64,000 nucleotides of DNA, taken from assembly GCF_029407905.1 (NCBI RefSeq), contig NC_073628.1, positions 48,443,501-48,507,500 on the forward strand. The letters are read 5' to 3'. Made by a program: the position numbers and the translations under genes. The notes under the pieces were generated by a model. The model was given only the letters and a program-made list of their open reading frames with translations, was not told where the DNA came from and did no database searches. Shown in pieces: positions 34,938 to 45,140 of the stretch. Every line of letters begins with the position of its first letter. The stretch's first letter is position 1. The DNA is from Bubalus kerabau. Lineage: Eukaryota; Chordata; Mammalia; Artiodactyla; Bovidae.

Positions 34938-35211
34938 GCTACTGCTACTGCTAAGTCGCTTCAGTCGTGTCTGACTCTGCGACTCCCTAGACGGAAGCCC
35001 TCCAGGCTCCCCTGTCTCCGGGATTCTCTAGGCAAGAACACTGGAGTTGGTTGCCATTTCATTCTCCAATGCATGACAGTGAAAAGTGAAAGTGAAGTTG
35101 CTCAGTCCTGTCCAACTCTTAGGGACCTCATGGACTGCAGCCTACCAGGCTCCTCCATCCATGGGATTTTCCAGGCAAGAGTACTGGAGTGGGGTGCCAT
35201 TGCCTTCTCTG
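34938..35211 (-). mobile_element. BOV-A2 SINE in AT block (3), with TSD
   Basis: Reverse-complement BOV-A2 bracketed by the 11-base direct repeat ATTTAATACAT at 34927-34937 and 35212-35222. Confidence 0.96.
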
Positions 35212-35860
35212 ATTTAATACATATATATTTATAATTCATAAATTTTAATACTTAAAAATTTATAGTTTATATATGTATACATTAATTTATATAATTATTA
35301 TATATAAATTATATGTGTGATTAAAATTATATTAATTTTTATAATTATTATATATGATATATAATTTATATAATATAATATAATATATAATAAAATGTAA
35401 ATTATAAAAATAAATTGTATAATATATATCATTATATAAGCATAATAATGATACAATCTATATAATCATATATAATATAATTATATAATGTATAATTTAT
35501 TATATATAGCATATATAATATATATATGTATTATATATATTTACCTTATATATTTATTTATTATATGTTATATTATATAATATATTATACTCTATATAAA
35601 TATGTATATTTATATATTTATATATATTTATATGTATAGATATATATAATATATTGTATTATGTATATTATATGTATAGATATATATAATATATTGTATT
35701 ATATATATTATATATATTGTATTATACATATTATATATATTATATATTATTATATTATATATTGTATATATTTATTGTATATAATATTATTATATTGATA
35801 TATATTGTTATAAAATAAAACTAAATAAATAATTCTTAATAAACTTAATATATAATAAAA

Positions 35861-36486
35861 TTGATTTATATAAGATTCTTAGCAAAGTGATGGCATTTTA
35901 TAAATCTAGACAAAATGTGGCTATTATCCTTTTCATCAGTTCAGAATATCACTAAATTCATCATTTCATAGTCCTGTATCAATAAATTACCCCTTAGGTA
36001 GGGCTTCAGGGGGCAGGGATGTAGGAAAGAGGGGAAAGAATGGACCAAAGGATGTTTGACTTTATTTTGAAAAATAAAGCAAACAAAATGATTCCTCAGC
36101 AATTGAGAATTGAAGTGATAAATAATTGTAGTAATGCTTAATTCAGGCAGTTCCAATTACAAATGCAGGATTCTTTATACAGTCCTTGGATGTGCTAAAA
36201 TTTAATTCATATTCACTATCCAGACTGAACATGGAATATGAGCATTAATCTTTCTAAAACGTGCTATGTCCTACTTGGCCAGCTTTTTCATGAAATAGTG
36301 TATTTTATAGATACTGTCAACACTAGAATTGCAGGTCCTCTTTTATCCATGCTGTCATGATTGACCAATCGTTAACCTAATTAACAGGTGGTGTTTTTAA
36401 TCTTCTGATGAACCAAAACTTCAATTAGATTAAGACAAGGTATTATGAATTTTGGAGCCATGGTGTACCATCAATGCATAAATGTT
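35861..36486. other. Unassigned repeat-free DNA
   Basis: No transposon signature. 36180-36440 is of higher complexity and discussed as a possible conserved non-coding element. Confidence 0.4.
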
Positions 36487-37031
36487 CAGGTGTACTTCAG
36501 TTTATTACACTTTGTTTTATTGACATGCATAGATGTTGCATTTTTTACAAAACAAGATTTTGGGGCAATGCTGGTGCCCTTTTCCTAATGGTTTTTCCTC
36601 GGTTGCGTCTCTGGGTCACATCTTGATATTATCACCATTGTTATGGTGATTCTGTCATTAGTGGCCTTCGATGTTACTATTGTAATTGCCTTGGGGTGCC
36701 GCATACCCATGTAAAATCACAAAGTTAACTGATAAATATCATGTGTGTTCTGATTGCTCCACTGATTGCTGTTCTCCATCTCTCTCTCCTCGAGTTTCTG
36801 GTTCCCTGAGACACAATGATATTGAAATTAGGCCAATTAATAACCCTACCATGGCCTCGAAGTGTCCAAATGGAAGGAACAGTTGCATTTATCTGACTAA
36901 ATCAAAACCTAAAAATGATTAAGCTTAGTGAGAACGGCATGGCAAATATGCTTCTTAAACCAGTTTGCCAAGCTGTGACTGTAAAACAGAAGTTCTTGGA
37001 GGAAATTAAAAGTGTTACTGTAGTGAACACA

Positions 37032-39262
37032 ATATAGTGAAACACAATATAGTGAAACACAATATAGTGAAAGTGAAAGAGGAGAGTAAACAGCCTGGCT
37101 TAAAACTCAACATTAAAAAGACTAAGATCATGGCATCCGGTCCCATCTCTTCATGGCAAATAGATGGAGAAACAGTGGAAACAGTGGCTGACTTTATTTT
37201 TTTGGGCTCCAAAATCACTGCAGATGCTGACTGTAGCCATGAAATTAAAAGATGCATGCTCCATGGAAGAAAAGCTATGACCAACCTCAGATCAGATCAG
37301 ATCACATCAGTTGCTCAGTCGTGTCTGACTCTTTGTGACCCCATGAATCGCAGCACGCCAGGCCTCCCTGTCCATCACCAACTCCCAGAGTTCACTCAGA
37401 CTCACGTCCATCGAGTCAGTGATGTCATCCAGCCATCTCATCCTCTGTTGTCCCCTTCTCCTTCTGCCCCCAATCCCTCCCAGCGTCTGGGTCTTTTCCA
37501 ATGAGTCAACTCTTCGCATGAGGTGGCCAAAGTACTGGAGTTTCAGCTTTAGCATCATTCCTTCCAAAGAAATCCCAGGGCTGATCTCCTTCAGAATGGA
37601 CTGGTTGGATCTCCTTGCAGTCCAAGGGACTCTCAAGAGTCTTCTCCAACACCACAGTTCAAAAGCATCAATTCTTCGGCGCTCAGCCTTCTTCACAGTC
37701 CAACTCTCACATCCATATGTGACCACAGGAAAAACCATAGCCTTGACTAGACGAACCTTTGTTGGCAAAGTAGTGTCTCTGCTTTTCAATATGCTATCTA
37801 GGTTGGTCATAACTTTCCTTCTAAGGAGTAAGCGTCTTAATTTCATGGCTGCAGTCACCATCTGTAGTAATTTTGGAGCCCAGAAAAATAAAGTCTGACA
37901 CTGTTTCCACTGTTGCCCCATCTATTTCCCATGAAGTAGTGGGACCGGATGCCATGATCTTCGTTTTCTGAATGTTAAGCTTTAAGCCAACTTTTTCACT
38001 CTCCACTTTCACTTTCATCAAGAGGCTTTTTAGTTCCTCTTCACTTTCTGCCATAAGGGTGGTATCATCTGCATATCTGAGGTTATTGATATTTCTCCCG
38101 GCAATCTTGATTCCAGCTTGTGCTTCTTCCAGTCCAGCATTTCTCATGATGTACTCTGCATATAAGTTAAATAAACAGGGTGACAATATACAGCCTTGAT
38201 GAACTTCTTTTCCTATTTGGAACCAGTCTGTTGTTCCATGTCCAGTTCTAACTGTTGCTTCCTGACCTGCATGCAAATTTCTCAAGAGGCAGATCAGGTG
38301 GTCTGGTATTCCCATCTTTCAGAATTTTCCACAGTTTATTGTGATCCACACAGTCAAAGGCTTTGGTATAGTCAATAAAGCAGAAATAAACGTTTTTCTG
38401 GAACTCCCTTGCTTTTTCCATGATCCAGCAGATGTTGGCAATTTGATCTCTGGTTCCTCTGCCTTTTCTAAAACCAGCTTGAACATCAGGAAGTTCACAG
38501 TTCACATATTGCTGAAGCCTGGCTTGGAGAATTTTGAGCATGACTTTACTAGCATGTGAGATGAGTGCAATTGTGCAGTAGTTTGAGCATTCTTTGGCAT
38601 TGCCTTTCTTTGGGATTGGAATGAAAACTGATGTTTTCCAGTCCTGTGGCCACTGCTGAGTTTTCCAAATTTGCTGGCATATTGAGTGCAGCACTTTCTC
38701 AGCATCATCTTTCAGGATTTGGAATAGCTCACCTGGAATTCCATCACCTCCACTAGAGGCAGCATATTAAAAAGCAGAGACATTACTTTGCCAACAAAGG
38801 TCTGTCTAGTCAGAGATATGGTTTTGCCAGTAGTCATGAATGGATGTGAGGGTTGGACTATAAAGAAAGCTGAGTGCCAAAGAATTGATGCTTTTGAACT
38901 GTGGTGTTGGAGAAGACTCTTAAGAGTCCCTTGAACTGCAAGGAGATCCAACCAGTCCATCCTAAAGGAAATCAGTCCAGAATGATCATTGGAAGGACTC
39001 ATGCTGAAGCTGAAACTCTAATTCTTTGGCCACCTGATGTGAAAAGCTGACTCATTTGAAAAGACCCTGATGCTTGGAAAGATTAAAGGCAGGAGGAGAA
39101 GGGGGCAACACAGCATGAGATGGTTGGATGGCATCACTGACTCAATGGATGTGAATTTGAGAAAGCTCAATGAGTTGGTGATGGACAGGGAAGCCTGGTG
39201 TGCTGCAGTCCATGGGGTCGCAAAGAGTCAGACATGACTGAGTGACTGAACCGAATGGAATC
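37032..39262 (+). mobile_element. BovB LINE (outer) inserted in Tigger1, split by a second BovB
   Basis: Plus-strand BovB RT C-terminal half lies at 37070-37286 (LKLNIKKTKIMASGPISSWQ, then FIFLGSKIT) and resumes at about 38756 (CATATTAAAAAGCAGAGAC) to the 3' end at about 39250. The 9-base direct repeat GTGAACACA at 37023-37031 and 39263-39271 matches contiguous Tigger1 sequence, so it is the target duplication. A 15-base unit is repeated three times at its 5' junction (37024-37070). Confidence 0.94.
37287..38752 (-). mobile_element. BovB LINE (inner) inserted in the outer BovB
   Basis: Minus-strand copy with the (CTGAT)n-type tail at 37287. Its RT runs from LHSICQQIWKTQQWPQDWK (about 38640-38690) through FIPIPKKGNAKECSNY, FRKGRGTRDQIA, CFIDYTKAFDCVDHNKLWKI, the YADD box (NNLRYADDTTLMAESEEELK, about 38025-38085) and the C terminus. 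It is split by frameshifts near 38300 and 37860. It is 5' truncated near CCATCACCTCCACTAG. The outer BovB resumes after this point with CTAG shared at the junction; no long target duplication is seen. Confidence 0.95.
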
Positions 39263-40848
39263 GTGAACACAGCAATGATAAGAAAGTGAAACAGACTTAT
39301 TGCTGATATGAGAAATTTTAAGTGGTCTGGATAGATGATGTAACCAGCCACAACATTCCCTTAAACCAAAGTTTAATCTAGAGCAAGGCTCTAACTCTCT
39401 TCAACTCTACAAAGGCTGAGAGAGGTGAGGAAGCTGCAGAAGAAAAGTTTGAAACTAGTAGTTAAAGGTTCTGAAGATTTAATGGAAAAAAAAAATCTCT
39501 GTGACATAAAAGTGCAAGGTGAAATATCAAGGTCTAATATAGAAGCTATAGCAAATTATCCAGAAAATCTAACTAAGAAAATAACATACAGTGGGTACAC
39601 TAAACAACAGATTTAAGAATTATCTAAATTGTTTCCTATCTATTAAATAGTCTAAATCCATTTTGCCTAGGCCCTGTAAATTGAACAACAAAGCCTGGAT
39701 GACAGCAAATCTGTTTATAACATGGTTTGCTGATTGCTTTACGTCCACTATGGAGACCTACTTACTGCTCAGAAAGAGAGTCCTTTCAAAATATTACTGC
39801 TCATTGACAATACACCTGGTCATCAAATAGCTCTGATGGAAATGCATAATGAAATTATGTTGTTTTCATGCCTGCTAATATAGCATCCATTCTGCAGTCC
39901 ATGGATCAAGTAATTTTGACTTTAAAGTCTTATAATTTAGGAAGTACATTTTGTAAAGTTATAGCCATCATAGATGGTGATTTCCTCTAATGAATCTGGG
40001 CAAAGTAAATTGAAAACCCTATGGAAAAGATTTACCATTCTAGATGCCATTAAGAATATTTGTTATTCATAAAAAAATGTCAAAATATCTACATTAAAAG
40101 GAGCTTGGAAGTACTGATAACTCTGAAGGGTTCAAGGCTTGACTGTAATGTTCAAGGCAGAAATAGTAGAAATATTAAGAGGCTTGATGTGGAGCCTAAA
40201 GATGTGACTGCATTTCAGCAAGCTCATGATAAGGCTTGAACAAATGAGGAGGTACTTTTTATTGATGAGAAGAGAAAGTGCTCCTTGAGATGAAAACTAC
40301 TTATAGTGAAGATTGTTGTTGACAATAAAAACTTTAGAATATTGCATACACTGAGTTTATAATGCATTGACAAGGTTTGAAAGGATCAATTCCAGTTTCA
40401 CAAGAAGTTTTATGTGGGTAAAATGCTATTGAATTGCATTACACACTACAGAGAAATCATTCATGAAAGGGAGAGTCAATCCATAACAGCAAACTTAATT
40501 CAATTATTTTCTGATTTTAAGAAATTGCCACAGCCATCCTAGCCTTCAGTAACCACCACGCTGAGTCAGTAGCCATCAACATCAAGGCAAAATCTGTCAC
40601 CAAAAAGATTTCAACTCACTGAAGGCTCAGAAAATGGTTAGCATTTTTAGTAATAAAGTATTTTTAAATTAACGCATGTACATTTTTTAGACATAATGCT
40701 ATGCACACTTAATATATTATAGTATAGTGTAAACATAACACTCATATTCACTGGAAAACCAAAATATTTGCTTGACTTGCTTTATTCCAGTATTCAGTTT
40801 ATTGCAGTGGTCTGGAATTGAACCAGCAATATCTCGGAGTTATGCCTA

Positions 40849-41220
40849 AATATATCTAATCTAATCAATAGTATGTTAAATTACTTGTCTAAATCTCAGG
40901 AAGTAACATTTTGACCTTTATTTCCAAGTTCTCTTAAGTGGAGCACCTCATGTCTTCATGCACACAGTCCTGAAATCCCAATTTGGCTGGTAGAAATGTA
41001 TCCTCAATCAAAACACTGAGAATTAAACACATACACACACAACAAAATGCACTTCCTGATTCAACATTTATTCCACGTTTAAGAAAGTTAAAGAACAGTT
41101 TATCTTGTTCATCATAGAATATGAATAATGTGAAATACACATAGATTTCTCCTAAAGCATTCTTATTGTATTTCCATGTATATATTACCTTCTGGAATAA
41201 CACAAAAGATATGGACTGAA
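40849..41220. other. Unassigned DNA
   Basis: The 104-codon minus-strand frame at 40934-41248 is not recognisable as a protein. Confidence 0.5.
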
Positions 41221-41231
41221 TAATTCTACCA

Positions 41232-41467
41232 AGGCCTCTAGTTAACACTCAGTAGCATCATTTGGTTACATGTGGTGGCTCAGAGGTTAAAGAGTCTGCC
41301 TGCAATGTGGGAGATCTGGGTTTGATCCCTGGGTCGGGAAGATCCCCCAGAGAAGGGAATGGCAACCCACTCCAGTATTCTTGCCTGGAGAATTCCATGG
41401 ACAGAGGAGCCTGGTGGGCTACAGTCCACCGGGTCACAAAGAGTCGGACATGACTAAGTGACTTAAC
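41232..41467 (+). mobile_element. Bov-tA SINE with a 32-base 5' extension and TSD
   Basis: The SINE head starts near 41264 (TACATGTGGTGGCTCAG) and the body ends at CAAAGAGTCGGACATGACTA. The 11-base repeat TAATTCTACCA occurs at 41221-41231 and 41468-41478, so the inserted segment includes about 32 bases upstream of the usual head. Confidence 0.92.
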
Positions 41468-41479
41468 TAATTCTACCAC

Positions 41480-41750
41480 TAGCTGCTGCTGCTGCTGCTA
41501 AGTCGCTTCAGTTGTGTCTGACTCTGTGCGACCCCATAGACGGCAGCCCACCAGGCTCCTCCATCCCTGGGATTCTCCAGGCAAGAACACTGGAGTGGGT
41601 TGCCATTTCCTTCTCCAATGCATGGAAGTGAAAAGTGAAAGTGAAGTCGCTCAGTCGTGTCCTACCCTCAGCGATCCCATGGACTGCAGCCCACCAGGCT
41701 CCTCCGTCCATGGGATTTTCCAGGCAAGAGTACTGGAGTGGGGTGCCATT
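41480..41750 (-). mobile_element. BOV-A2 SINE
   Basis: Reverse-complement dimer with a (CTG)5 tail, placed directly after the target duplication of the preceding Bov-tA. Confidence 0.95.
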
Positions 41751-42860
41751 CTGTGAGCCAATTGAGGTTAGTGGCCAAATCTTAAGCAAATCTTGTACCT
41801 TCAGCTTAAAATAGTGATGAATGAATAAATTAATGCTGGTAAGACATTTTAAATGGAACATTTCTATGAAGCAGAATATGTTATTATATTGCCTAATCTA
41901 CCCTTTTTTTAACCTTTAAGGAATGTGTAATGTGTACTATAACACTATCAAAAGGAAAAATTATCAACATCTCACATACCTTTTTCCCCACCTCGCAATC
42001 ACACACTGCTTTTGCACAACTGAGAAAGAAATTAAAACACAGGCCATTAAAAACTCAGTGGTGTTGGAGGAGGGTGTGAGTCTGAAACTTTATTCAGCAG
42101 CTAATTTCATTTTCTATCAGGAGGCAAGTGGACACTTACTTTCTAATTCTTCTGCAGGCTTGAGAGAAAGAGAGAATTACTAGCAATACTGCATTATTTG
42201 GCTCCTAATAATGAGTTAGAAATCAGATCACTTTTCCTTGCAGAATAGCAAAACTTTTTGTAATCAACTTTACAGGATCTTCAATGAGAAGATAATTTTC
42301 AATATAGGAAATAAAGGCTATATGCAGATATGCCCTATATCATGACTGAAAAAACAGGAGCAATGCTGCAAATTCTTTCATGTTAAAATAAATACACTTG
42401 TAAAATGCAGGTGAGGATTATGATAGCTACCTCACAAGATATTTTTAAGTTCCAATGAAATTTTAATGCCAAAGATGCTTTGAACATTGTTAAGTATCAA
42501 AGCAATAAGCAGTATCATAATTGTTAGTACTTTATGTATAAATGAACTAACCTATCATTTACATGTTATAGTTACACTGTGAAGGTAGCATGAAAACCAA
42601 GTGCCCTGATAACTTCTGAATATAATTAATATGTTATTCATTTGTTAGAGATAAACAAATATCACTTGGAAGAAGATAATTTTTTTTATTCGTTCACAAG
42701 CTAGTATGTATTAATTAAGAGTATTTTAATCTAAGTAACTTTTAAAAATAACCTATTGAAGTATTGGAGGAATGGAGGAGAGGTATGGTCTGTTTAATGT
42801 AGCACAGGAGAACCCTCTGTAAATACAGAGCAGGGAAAGCAACAGCAACAGGAAGCAATG

Positions 42861-42862
<2 letters not shown>
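41751..42862. other. Unassigned DNA
   Basis: No gene or repeat recognised. Confidence 0.5.

Positions 42863-42892
<30 letters not shown>
42863..42892. repeat. Poly-A run (about 28-30 A)
   Basis: Long A homopolymer next to a Bov-tA. No retrogene or LINE is visible on its left, so its origin is unclear. Confidence 0.9.
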
Positions 42893-42893
<1 letters not shown>

Positions 42894-42906
42894 AAAGTTA
42901 ACAGAA

Positions 42907-43157
42907 CTTGTGCGTGCATGCTCAGTCACTTCAGTCATGTCCGACTCTTTGTGACCTCATGGAATTTAGTCTGCCAGGCTCCTCTGCCCAGACTTTAGAC
43001 TGCCAGGCTCCTCTATCCAGGGGATTATCCTGGCAAGAATACTGGGTGAGCTGTCATTTCCATCCTTCATGGAATCTTCTTGATCCAGGGGTCAAGCCTG
43101 CATCTCCTGCATTGCAGGCACACTCTTTATTGTTGAGACACTGGGGAAGCCCTAACA
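42907..43157 (-). mobile_element. Bov-tA SINE with internal partial duplication
   Basis: Reverse-complement Bov-tA in which CTGCCAGGCTCCTCT occurs twice (about 42971 and 43003), lengthening the body by about 32 bases. Confidence 0.93.
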
Positions 43158-43726
43158 GAAATTGATCAGCCTTTTAAAAGTTTGACTGACCATCTGTCAA
43201 AGAAAGAGACAACTAACTTAGGGAGAAAAAGCTACTTTGACACTACTTTGACAAGGAAGAAGTTATTTACACTTAATTTGCCCAAGTAAGAATATCCAAA
43301 GCTATGACCTCAAGAGTCCACTACCACCCCAAACTTTGATGTAGTGGATAGATGATCAAGATGATTTTCTGATGATACTATATAAATGAAGGTTAGAGAA
43401 AGATATGGAAAAAAATACTGCAAACAAACAAACAAAAAGAATGTGTTGTTTTAGCTAACAATAGAGCTTTATGTGCCAACTGTGAAAAGAGGAACTCACA
43501 GAAGAGATTGCAAATATGTTTCTCAACAGATGAGGTGTTGGGATCACTTTCTGCCTTGCTTTCCAAATGACACCTTAAGTGTGGTATGAGATTTTGGCAC
43601 CACACTTAAAGAGAGACACCAACAAATAGAAATTCATTCATAACAGAGCATTTGTTATAGTGAACTAAAAACCATGTTATACAAGAAACTGTATATGTAA
43701 GAGGACCTTATGCATGTGGGCATGTG
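43158..43726. other. Unassigned DNA
   Basis: No gene or repeat recognised. Confidence 0.5.
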
Positions 43727-43945
43727 TGCATGCTAAGTCACTCATTCATGTATGACTCTTTGTGGCCCTTTAAACTGTAGCCCACCAGGCTCCTCTGTCC
43801 ATGGGATTCTCCAGGCAAGAATACTGGAGTGGGTTGCCATGCCCTTCTCCAGGGGATCTTCCCCATCCAGGGATCAAACGCATGTATCCTGTGTATCCTG
43901 CATTGCAGGCAGATTCTTTACTTGCTGAACCATCAGGGCAACCCA
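43727..43945 (-). mobile_element. Bov-tA SINE
   Basis: Complete reverse-complement copy ending in the head complement (GCTGAACCATCAGGGCAACCC). It has a small GTATCCT duplication in the tRNA-derived part. Confidence 0.95.
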
Positions 43946-44840
43946 AGGGAACTTTATATATTACAGGAATTAAGTCGTGGGTAAAAAAGGATACAAGCAT
44001 GGCTGTGAACACAAGGGGTATTCAATGAGGCAGATATGGGGGGCTTCACCCTAACCCAGTGTCCTGTTCAGATAGCAGGGGCATTGCTCTTGGAAACACA
44101 GGCACCTGTATACACCCCAAGTTTTGGATCAGTGGCACAGACGATCTGCCAATGAAAAGAGACAAACCTAAGAGCAGTTTAAGTGCAAACAAACAATTTT
44201 AGGTCAATGAAAAAAACAGCTCTCTCAGGCAAGTCTTCTGGAATAGTGACGTGCGGAGTCCATCAAACTCTCCCCAGCAAAACCATCATGATTAGAGCAA
44301 ACACAAATCAAAATTTAAAAAGCAAGAACCTTTAAGTGTCTAGAAATCGTCCTGAATGTGTGCAGAAGATGGAGAAAGGTTTGCTGGAGATAAGCTACAA
44401 AATCTCACTATGAACAGCAAATGTGTGGCATTTCTGCTACTATCCATTCCGTCCATACTGCTTTGCCAAGTGTGACGGAAGTTCCCCTCTGGTCAGGTGT
44501 GCCAAGAACGGGTTATCTTGTCCCCCAACTCCTGTTCTAGGGTTACAGTTTCTTGCTAGACTAAACAGACTGTCAGTGCTGCTCACGCTCCTCACCCCTC
44601 ACGTCAGCTCCCTGTTGCAGAAGTTCTGTTCCAGGCAGTGCTGCCCAGGGTTCTGGGGCTCGTTTTAGCCCACTGGGCTCCCTGCGTATGAAAAGGAAGA
44701 TCTGCCTGAAGAGAGGCAGGCCAGTAACACTGGGCCCACAGAGTGTGCTCGCTTTCTATCCGCCTCCTGTTTCCTAAAAAGACACAGATTATGTAAAGTG
44801 ATCATTATAACTGAGCATTGTTGGATTTGGAACATATCTA
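43946..44840. other. Unassigned, less AT-rich DNA
   Basis: 44250-44760 is notably richer in C and G than its surroundings. The 81-codon frame at 44423-44668 contains many cysteines but no recognisable domain. An old LTR is possible but unproven. Confidence 0.4.
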
Positions 44841-44912
44841 ACGATATGAGTATACGAATAATAAATCCATACGATATGAGTATACGATATGAGTATATGA
44901 ATAATAAATCCA
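44841..44912 (+). repeat. Short tandem duplication
   Basis: ACGATATGAGTATACGA occurs at 44841 and 44871, with a third partial copy at 44885, and each ends in AATAATAAATCC at two positions. It is a unit of about 30-40 bases repeated about twice. Confidence 0.85.
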
Positions 44913-44994
44913 AAAAAAGGAAAAGAGAAGATAGAGCTATATAGAAGCAAAGTTCTATAAGAAGCAATCATAACAGAGCTAGAGTGGGTGACTA

Positions 44995-45140
44995 AATAGA
45001 GTTTAAAAGAAAAAAAATGTGCTTCTAGAGGGAAAACAGGGAAGGAGGTGGGAAGCGGGTTCAGGATGAGGGGAGACACGTGTATACATGTGGCTGATTC
45101 ATGTTGTTATATGGCAAAAACATCACAATATTGTAAAGTA
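44995..45140 (+). mobile_element. L1 LINE 3' UTR fragment
   Basis: GGTTCAGGATGAGGGGAGAC, then GTGTATACATGTGGCTGATTC, then ATTGTAAAGTAATAA follow the order of the bovine L1 3' end, which appears in reverse at 59956-60153. Confidence 0.85.

Larger units (their letters stand above)
32090..35860. repeat. 3.7-kb AT-dinucleotide-rich low-complexity block
   Basis: Almost entirely A and T, built from irregular TATATAT/ATAATAT/TTATATA motifs without a fixed repeat unit that I can discern. G and C appear mainly in the five embedded retroposon pieces. The A/T part itself is about 2.8 kb. It behaves like an expanded, diverged (TA)n tract, with strong self-complementarity. No gene. Confidence 0.93.
36851..40641 (+). 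pseudogene. Tigger1-like transposase, disrupted
   Basis: The ATG at 36851 opens MASKCPNGRNSCIYL followed, after frame damage, by KIKLSENGM-type helix-turn-helix sequence and KQKFLEEIKSVT, where BovB interrupts (37032-39262). The frame resumes at 39272 with a MIRK(V)KQTYCYEKF-like segment. Later landmarks are EARLQRLREVRKLQKKSLKL (39400-39460), WMTANLFITWF (about 39695-39730) and LLIDNTPGH (about 39797-39823), which contains one aspartate of the DDD catalytic triad. The stop is near 40639-40641. The family's roughly 600-residue protein is reduced to small open pieces by stops and indels. No evidence of domestication. Confidence 0.88.
36487..40848 (+). mobile_element. Tigger1-like DNA transposon (pogo/Tc1 group), near full length
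   Basis: The left end CAGGTGTACTTCAGTTTATT and right end CAATATCTCGGAGTTATGCC match the Tigger1 termini. Non-coding leader, transposase and 3' region follow the Tigger1 order. About 2.1 kb of Tigger sequence remains after removing the 2.2-kb nested BovB insertion at 37032-39262. The target TA is no longer visible. The element is much older than the BovB copies in it. Confidence 0.93.

Noticed and set aside
32090..35860. CRISPR array, replication origin or centromeric satellite
   Set aside because: No fixed repeat unit or spacing; the block is irregular AT low-complexity sequence in a mammalian setting.
36851..40641. Domesticated Tigger-derived gene
   Set aside because: The frame is broken by stops and a 2.2-kb LINE insertion.
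42863..42892. Poly-A tail of a processed gene
   Set aside because: No gene-like sequence was recognised on its left.
44423..44668. Cysteine-rich 81-codon frame as a secreted peptide gene
   Set aside because: No clear signal peptide, no spacing pattern of a known family, no supporting splice or promoter signals.
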